49,843 nt of DNA from an uncultured Butyrivibrio sp. (GTDB taxonomy: Bacteria; Bacillota; Clostridia; Lachnospirales; Lachnospiraceae). Shown here one piece after another: positions 45,397 to 49,843 of this stretch; the first letter of the stretch is position 1; every line of letters begins with the position of its first letter. The stretch is taken from positions 1 through 49,843 of the forward strand of contig CAMORK010000011.1 of the NCBI GenBank assembly GCA_946623755.1, given 5' to 3'. The position numbers and the translations under genes are program-made. Under the pieces are notes generated by a model that saw nothing but the letters and a program-made list of their open reading frames with translations, was not told the origin of the DNA and made no database searches.

Positions 45397-47128
45397 GATT
45401 AAAAAGTATTGGTATATGTACTTAACAGGAACACTGCTTCTTATACAAGCGGCAGTGTTCCTTGTATTTCGTGGAGAAAGCTATTTTCAGATCCACGATA
45501 ACTTAGACCTGTTTATGGGTCACTATGAGATGCTCAAAAAGGCGCACCTCTGGTTTGCCCACGGAGCTGATGCCCCTATTCTTCACGGAGTGCCAAGGGA
45601 CCTGTTTGGCTCTGAGTTTAATCTCTACAATTTCTTTTACATAATACTGCCCACGTATTGGGCATACCTTGCAGGTTATGCTGCCAAGATAGCGATCGGG
45701 ATGATATCGTTCATCCTTTTGGCAAAAGACATCTACAAGGAGCGCTACGAAAACTACAAGCCCCTTGTTATAGTAATCGCAGCAGCTTTCGGAATGATCC
45801 CTGTTTTCCCGACCTATGGCATTGCCTTTACGTCGGTTCCTTTTATAGTTCTTTTCCTCAGAAAGATATATTTCGCAGAGAATGTAAAAGAGAGGCTTCC
45901 CTGGTATCTGGCGGTATTCTTTTATCCGCTGATATCATATTTCTCATATCACGGCTTCTTTATCCTGAGCTATATGGTGTGTGCGGTTATCATTCTGTGG
46001 ATCAGGGATAAGAAATTCCCGCTCAGTACCTTCATATCGATCGTTGTTCTGTCTCTTGGATATATCCTTCTTGAGTACAGGCTTTTCGGGCAGATGCTGG
46101 GGACTGATACAGTCACCATCAGGACCACCATGGACCATGGCAATCTGACCTTTGGAGAGGCCATGAAGACGGCCTTTTTGGAGTTTGTAAATGCATCCTT
46201 CCACTCGGAGGATTCACATACATATATTGTTCTGGGAGTAGTGCTGGTTGCACTTGTTCTTATTAACATCGGACACGTAAGAGCCGGTAAGGCAAAAGAG
46301 ATGCTGACAGATCCTATAAATCTTGTGATGCTGTGGATCATCTTCAATGTGCTCATATTTGGCCTCTATCAGTTTGCGCCTTTCAGACATCTCTTTGAGA
46401 TGCTGGTTCCGCCGCTTACAGGTTTTGAGTTTGCAAGGACCGCTTATTTCAATACTTTCCTCTGGTACGCAGAGCTTCTTCTTGTCTGCATCCGGATGTA
46501 TGACTATGGGAAAAAGAACCTTAAGCTTCTTGCCAATGTGATCGTTACCCTTGCGGTGCTTGTTGTAATGTTTGTTCCACAGGTTTACAACGACTTCTAT
46601 TACACCTGCTACAATCAGGCATACAAAGTGATCAAGCACAAAGAGACCAGTACTGTTAATTACAACGAGTTCTATTCAGCAGAGCTCTTTGAGAAGATTA
46701 AAGATGCGATAGGCTATAACGGTGAGTGGTCTGCAAGTTACGGCTTCCATCCTGCAATCCTCAACTACAACGGCATCGCTTCTGTTGACGGATACCTCGG
46801 TATGTATGCCCAGGAATACAAGGACAAGTGGACCAGAGTTATCGAGCCTGCTTTTGAGGGCTCACCTTCTCTGGCTTCATACTTCGTCGGATGGGGAGCA
46901 AGGGTCAATCTTATCTCGGCTTCTGATGAGAATACTTATGCGCCTCTTAGGGTGATGGATCCGCAGGATAAGCGGCTTATCGCTGACATGGACGAACTAA
47001 AGAGTCTTGACTGCAAATATATCTTTGCAAGGTTTGAGATAAGTAATGCTGATGAGATCGGACTTGAGCTTATTGGCAGCTACACGGATGAGAGCAGTCC
47101 TTATACCATTTATGTTTACGAACTGTAA
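45386..47128 (+). CDS. DUF6044-type polytopic membrane protein
   Basis: A 580-aa protein with about ten or more hydrophobic segments in the first 400 residues and a C-terminal extracellular domain. It starts with KKYWYMYLTGTLLLIQAAV and an HDNLDLFMGHYEML loop, a pattern I associate with the DUF6044 family of Lachnospiraceae. These look like membrane glycosyltransferase- or YfhO-type proteins, but activity is not established. ATG 45386 lies within the end of the preceding gene, so translation is coupled. It is likely part of sugar transfer to the surface polymer. Confidence 0.72.
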   Translation: MNHKIKKYWYMYLTGTLLLIQAAVFLVFRGESYFQIHDNLDLFMGHYEMLKKAHLWFAHGADAPILHGVPRDLFGSEFNLYNFFYIILPTYWAYLAGYAAKIAIGMISFILLAKDIYKERYENYKPLVIVIAAAFGMIPVFPTYGIAFTSVPFIVLFLRKIYFAENVKERLPWYLAVFFYPLISYFSYHGFFILSYMVCAVIILWIRDKKFPLSTFISIVVLSLGYILLEYRLFGQMLGTDTVTIRTTMDHGNLTFGEAMKTAFLEFVNASFHSEDSHTYIVLGVVLVALVLINIGHVRAGKAKEMLTDPINLVMLWIIFNVLIFGLYQFAPFRHLFEMLVPPLTGFEFARTAYFNTFLWYAELLLVCIRMYDYGKKNLKLLANVIVTLAVLVVMFVPQVYNDFYYTCYNQAYKVIKHKETSTVNYNEFYSAELFEKIKDAIGYNGEWSASYGFHPAILNYNGIASVDGYLGMYAQEYKDKWTRVIEPAFEGSPSLASYFVGWGARVNLISASDENTYAPLRVMDPQDKRLIADMDELKSLDCKYIFARFEISNADEIGLELIGSYTDESSPYTIYVYEL

Positions 47129-47198
47129 ATATTAATCTGACATTATTAAAGAAAAATGAAATCGCTTTGTGACAATTCTGTGATACTTCTTCGAGTAG

Positions 47199-47233
47199 TA
47201 TAATTTTAGTTGATGAACATTGCCCCAAGGGGC
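47199..47233 (+). promoter_or_regulatory. Putative promoter and leader hairpin of the lipoprotein gene
   Basis: A consensus TATAAT (47199-47204) has only a weak -35 (TTCTGT, 47176-47181). The leader contains GCCCC/GGGGC (47222-47226 with 47229-47233), a tight palindrome. It suggests the lipoprotein has its own start. Confidence 0.45.
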
Positions 47234-47258
47234 GTTTCGAAAGAAGAGGAGAAAAATT

Positions 47259-48836
47259 ATGAAGAGAAGAATTGCACTTGTGATGATTGGCACAATGGTT
47301 TGTCTTACAGCCTGTGGTAGTCAGCAGGCTCCCGCAGCACCTGCTGAAGAGGCTCAGGAGACCGGGGCTGCAGAGGAATCCACTCAGGAGACCACAGAGG
47401 AGACGGCAGAGGCAGAAGAGTCTTTGGAGACAGAAGAAGAGGTAAGCTATGTTGAGGACATGGTCCTTACCAATGACTATCTTACAGTTACGGTTCCCGA
47501 AGAGTTTAAGGGTAAGTTCCTTGCGACAGTAGATGATAAATCCATCAGTCTGTACGATAAAGCCAGCAATGAGGCGGGATACGGCGGCTTTGCTTTTTCC
47601 GTTGTTGTTGACGTAAACAAAGATCTCTTTTACGGAGGAATGTACTCAAAGATTGGTGAGTATGCAGATGGAAGCGGAGAGATCTATGATGTGGATGTCC
47701 TCTATCCATCCGATGTCCAGTGGGATATAACAGCATCTGATGAAATGCCTGAGGATTACGGCAAGCTTTACAATTCCGCTACTGATATCATATCAAAGGC
47801 TGTAGCGTCAGGTGATGGAACCTTTATGTACGGTGCAGGAACCAAGGGCGAAGAGCTCTATGGATATCTGGTTTCTCAGCTTATCGAGAAGGGCGGCTAT
47901 GAAGATCTGGGATTTGTTTATCAGGACATCACAGTTGACGGCGTTGATGAACTTCTTATCGGCCCTATGGGTGACGCAGATCCCACACCTATATACGAGA
48001 TCTATACTACCACAAACAGGGAACCTGCGCTGGTTGTCAGCGGATCAGCGGATGACTGCTATTATGCTCAGCAGTATGGCGGAGTTTCCAGGGTTACCTT
48101 TGACGGGGAGAATATAACAGAAGCTCACTCATACGTAATTGAGCCTGCAACTTCCGAACTCTTCCACCAGTACAGCATTAAGTATGACACCAAGGCAGAT
48201 GAGAAGAATCCGTATTTTGTAAGCTATGGCGATGATGAAGAAGCCTGGGAGCCTTCAAATCAGGAAGATTTCGACTTCAGGGTAGAGAATCTGAAGGATG
48301 CGCTTTTAAAGCTTGAATACACATCCTTCTCAGATATTACCCCCATAGACTATTCAAAGGTTGACCTTGGTAAGTACGACACCTTTACTCAGATGATAAA
48401 TGATTTTAAATCCGGTATGGGCTATGCCAACGAGCCTGTGGGCGACACTGATGTGTTCTTTGTTTCAAGCGGATGCTATGATGGTGAGAATGGTACCAAG
48501 AATGCCATAGATTCATCACTGTTCATCTATGACAATGACAAAATTGTATTTCTGGATCAGATCGCTTCATCGGGAACAGCTTATCCTGTAAGCCTCAATG
48601 ACGGCTTCATCTACGTCGGTGGACATCACAATGTTTTTAAGTACACCGTTAAGGAAGGAAAGCTCATCCTCTCAGAGGAGGCTTCGGAAGTTTTTGACAG
48701 CGCAGGAAACGCCACCTACTACTACGGAGCAGATGGCGCTAAGGCTCAGGAGGTTAAGGATAACTCTAACCTCACCAGACTATTTGATGAGTACTTTGCA
48801 GGTAAACCGGTTGAGTATTCAGTGGTGCAGCAGTAA
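47259..48836 (+). CDS. Secreted lipoprotein with a DxDG-type segment
   Basis: A 525-aa protein with a lipoprotein signal: basic start, hydrophobic core and lipobox LTAC with Cys19 as the lipidation site. An acidic Glu/Thr/Ala linker (about 20-65) follows, then a large domain. A segment YQDITVDGVDELLIG (about residue 225) resembles calcium-binding FG-GAP-like repeats often seen in such lipoproteins. No enzyme motif is recognised. AGAGGAGA precedes ATG 47259. It may act with the polysaccharide genes upstream, but has its own possible promoter. No clear terminator follows before the convergent transporter gene. Confidence 0.82.
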   Translation: MKRRIALVMIGTMVCLTACGSQQAPAAPAEEAQETGAAEESTQETTEETAEAEESLETEEEVSYVEDMVLTNDYLTVTVPEEFKGKFLATVDDKSISLYDKASNEAGYGGFAFSVVVDVNKDLFYGGMYSKIGEYADGSGEIYDVDVLYPSDVQWDITASDEMPEDYGKLYNSATDIISKAVASGDGTFMYGAGTKGEELYGYLVSQLIEKGGYEDLGFVYQDITVDGVDELLIGPMGDADPTPIYEIYTTTNREPALVVSGSADDCYYAQQYGGVSRVTFDGENITEAHSYVIEPATSELFHQYSIKYDTKADEKNPYFVSYGDDEEAWEPSNQEDFDFRVENLKDALLKLEYTSFSDITPIDYSKVDLGKYDTFTQMINDFKSGMGYANEPVGDTDVFFVSSGCYDGENGTKNAIDSSLFIYDNDKIVFLDQIASSGTAYPVSLNDGFIYVGGHHNVFKYTVKEGKLILSEEASEVFDSAGNATYYYGADGAKAQEVKDNSNLTRLFDEYFAGKPVEYSVVQQ

Positions 48837-48851
48837 TATAAAGCTTTAATG

Positions 48852-49843
48852 TCAGCTGTTTACCTGTGCATCTTTTTCGATACTTTTATCTTCAAGCTTT
48901 TTGTAGGTCCACTCTTTGATAAGAGAATAAATTACTGATGTCAGTGGAATAAAGAACAGCATTCCTGCCACTCCCATCAGGCTGGATCCGACAGTAACTG
49001 CAAAAAGAACCCACATTGAGGGAAGTCCGACACTACCGCCAACAACCTTGGGGTATATCAGATTTCCCTCAATTTGTTGCAGTATCAGGAATATTACAAT
49101 AAACAAAAGCGCCTTTTCGGGGCTCTCCATAAGTATCAGAAAAGCACCGACTGCACATCCTATAAAGGCTCCCACAACAGGGATAAGTGCTGTAAAAGCA
49201 ATTAAGATACTGATAAGAAATGCATAGGGAAGTCTTGTAATAAGGAGAACCACAAGAAACATCGAGCCAAGAATGCACGCCTCAAGGCACTGACATGAAA
49301 TAAAGCTTGAAAAGGTATCCGAAAATTTCTTGGCTACATAATTTATTTTACTGCGGGTCTTCTCTGAAAACAGTGCAGTAATGAGCATTTGCGCCTGTCT
49401 GTAAAGATTTTCTTTCTGCATAAGTATGTAGCAGGCAAAAACAAGACCTATGGCAACGGAAGCTATCATAGACAATGCAGCCTTGGCAGCTGAAAATGCA
49501 CTTCCAAAGGCGTTGCCCACGCCGCTTTTCAAAAAGTCGGTCACAGCAGAAATCACGCTGTCAGCATTTATGTTGAGGGATTCTATCTGGGCCTGTATCT
49601 CTTTATTTCCGGAAAAGATATTTTCGGCATAAGCCTGCAGCTGGGGAAGAGAGGTGTTCATGGCCTGTACAAGCTGATTTGCAGTTGCTCCGAGCTGTGG
49701 AACAACCACCATGATCACGCAGCTTATCACCAAAAGTACAAGCACTATGGTGACAATAAGAGAAAGCGGTCTTACAAATTTTCTGTTCTTCCACTTTTTA
49801 AACCATTTTTCTTCAACGGCCTTCATGGGGATATTGATTATAA
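48852..49843 (-). CDS. AI-2E family transporter, partial
   Basis: A polytopic membrane protein of the AI-2E/PerM (YtvI-like) family, with six or more helices in the visible 330 residues. The family's central helical region is followed by the GGSVGLPSMWVLFAVTVGSSLMG-type end. An ATG at 49826 could be read as a start. However, the frame stays open to the window edge, encoding IINIPMKAVEEKW, and this matches the conserved interior of the family, so the true N-terminus lies outside the window. Reverse strand, converging on the lipoprotein gene with a 15-bp gap. The substrate is unknown; some members are ion exchangers rather than AI-2 exporters. Confidence 0.85.
   Translation of the reverse strand, partial: IINIPMKAVEEKWFKKWKNRKFVRPLSLIVTIVLVLLVISCVIMVVVPQLGATANQLVQAMNTSLPQLQAYAENIFSGNKEIQAQIESLNINADSVISAVTDFLKSGVGNAFGSAFSAAKAALSMIASVAIGLVFACYILMQKENLYRQAQMLITALFSEKTRSKINYVAKKFSDTFSSFISCQCLEACILGSMFLVVLLITRLPYAFLISILIAFTALIPVVGAFIGCAVGAFLILMESPEKALLFIVIFLILQQIEGNLIYPKVVGGSVGLPSMWVLFAVTVGSSLMGVAGMLFFIPLTSVIYSLIKEWTYKKLEDKSIEKDAQVNS

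Overview
The window looks like a core chromosomal segment of a motile, Gram-positive anaerobe of the Lachnospiraceae, most likely the Butyrivibrio/Pseudobutyrivibrio group. This is inferred from the HrcA/CIRCE heat-shock operon, the type III glutamine synthetase, the ireB-ruvX-DUF1292 block, FtsEX with an M23 partner, many TTG starts, strong GGAGG ribosome binding sites, a YjfB-type motility gene and a Bacillus-type LexA box. No species can be proved from the sequence alone. There is no CRISPR array, transposase, prophage or rRNA.

1-11.2 kb: heat shock and RNA/protein modification. A promoter and perfect CIRCE operator precede hrcA-grpE-dnaK-dnaJ. The same strand continues with prmA (ribosomal protein L11 methylation), rsmE (16S rRNA), a cysteine desulfurase with thiI (s4U in tRNA) and mtaB (ms2t6A in tRNA). 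One small reverse-strand gene encodes an HPr-fold protein without the phosphorylatable histidine.

11.3-18.8 kb: ireB, ruvX, DUF1292, RNase J, a short MltG-like protein, a TrmR-like methyltransferase and a U32 TrhP-like protein. Apart from RNase J this matches the Bacillus subtilis yrzL-yrrK-yrzB-yrrL-yrrM-yrrN/O order. Then glnN (glutamine synthetase III) and tRNA-Gln(CUG), each with its own promoter and terminator.

18.8-33.1 kb: acyl-ACP thioesterase, CvfB-like S1 protein, CPBP membrane protease, a giant acidic surface protein, yjfB on the reverse strand behind a sigma-28-type promoter, a CdaR-like regulator, ftsE-ftsX with an EnvC-like M23 hydrolase and CtpA protease (division and cell-wall cleavage), and a PP2C phosphatase, Ser/Thr kinase and membrane microprotein.

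33.1-49.8 kb: a second repetitive surface protein, SOS-controlled uvrB-uvrA, then a surface-polysaccharide region: Wzz-like protein, EpsG-like protein, membrane GGDEF protein, PseA-like amidotransferase, DUF6044 membrane protein and a lipoprotein. A reverse-strand AI-2E-type transporter runs off the window end.

Most unusual signals: (i) two untranslated elements (5113-5257 and 18828-18942) with different sequences but the same nested fold and the same tip loops, each just upstream of a ribosome binding site; (ii) a gapless conserved element with paired TTTATGAT boxes upstream of both surface-protein genes, which also share a VALAD motif; (iii) 15-bp inverted repeats flanking the second surface gene; (iv) a kinase-phosphatase-microprotein trio without PASTA domains; (v) a surface-polysaccharide cluster with its own putative diguanylate cyclase.
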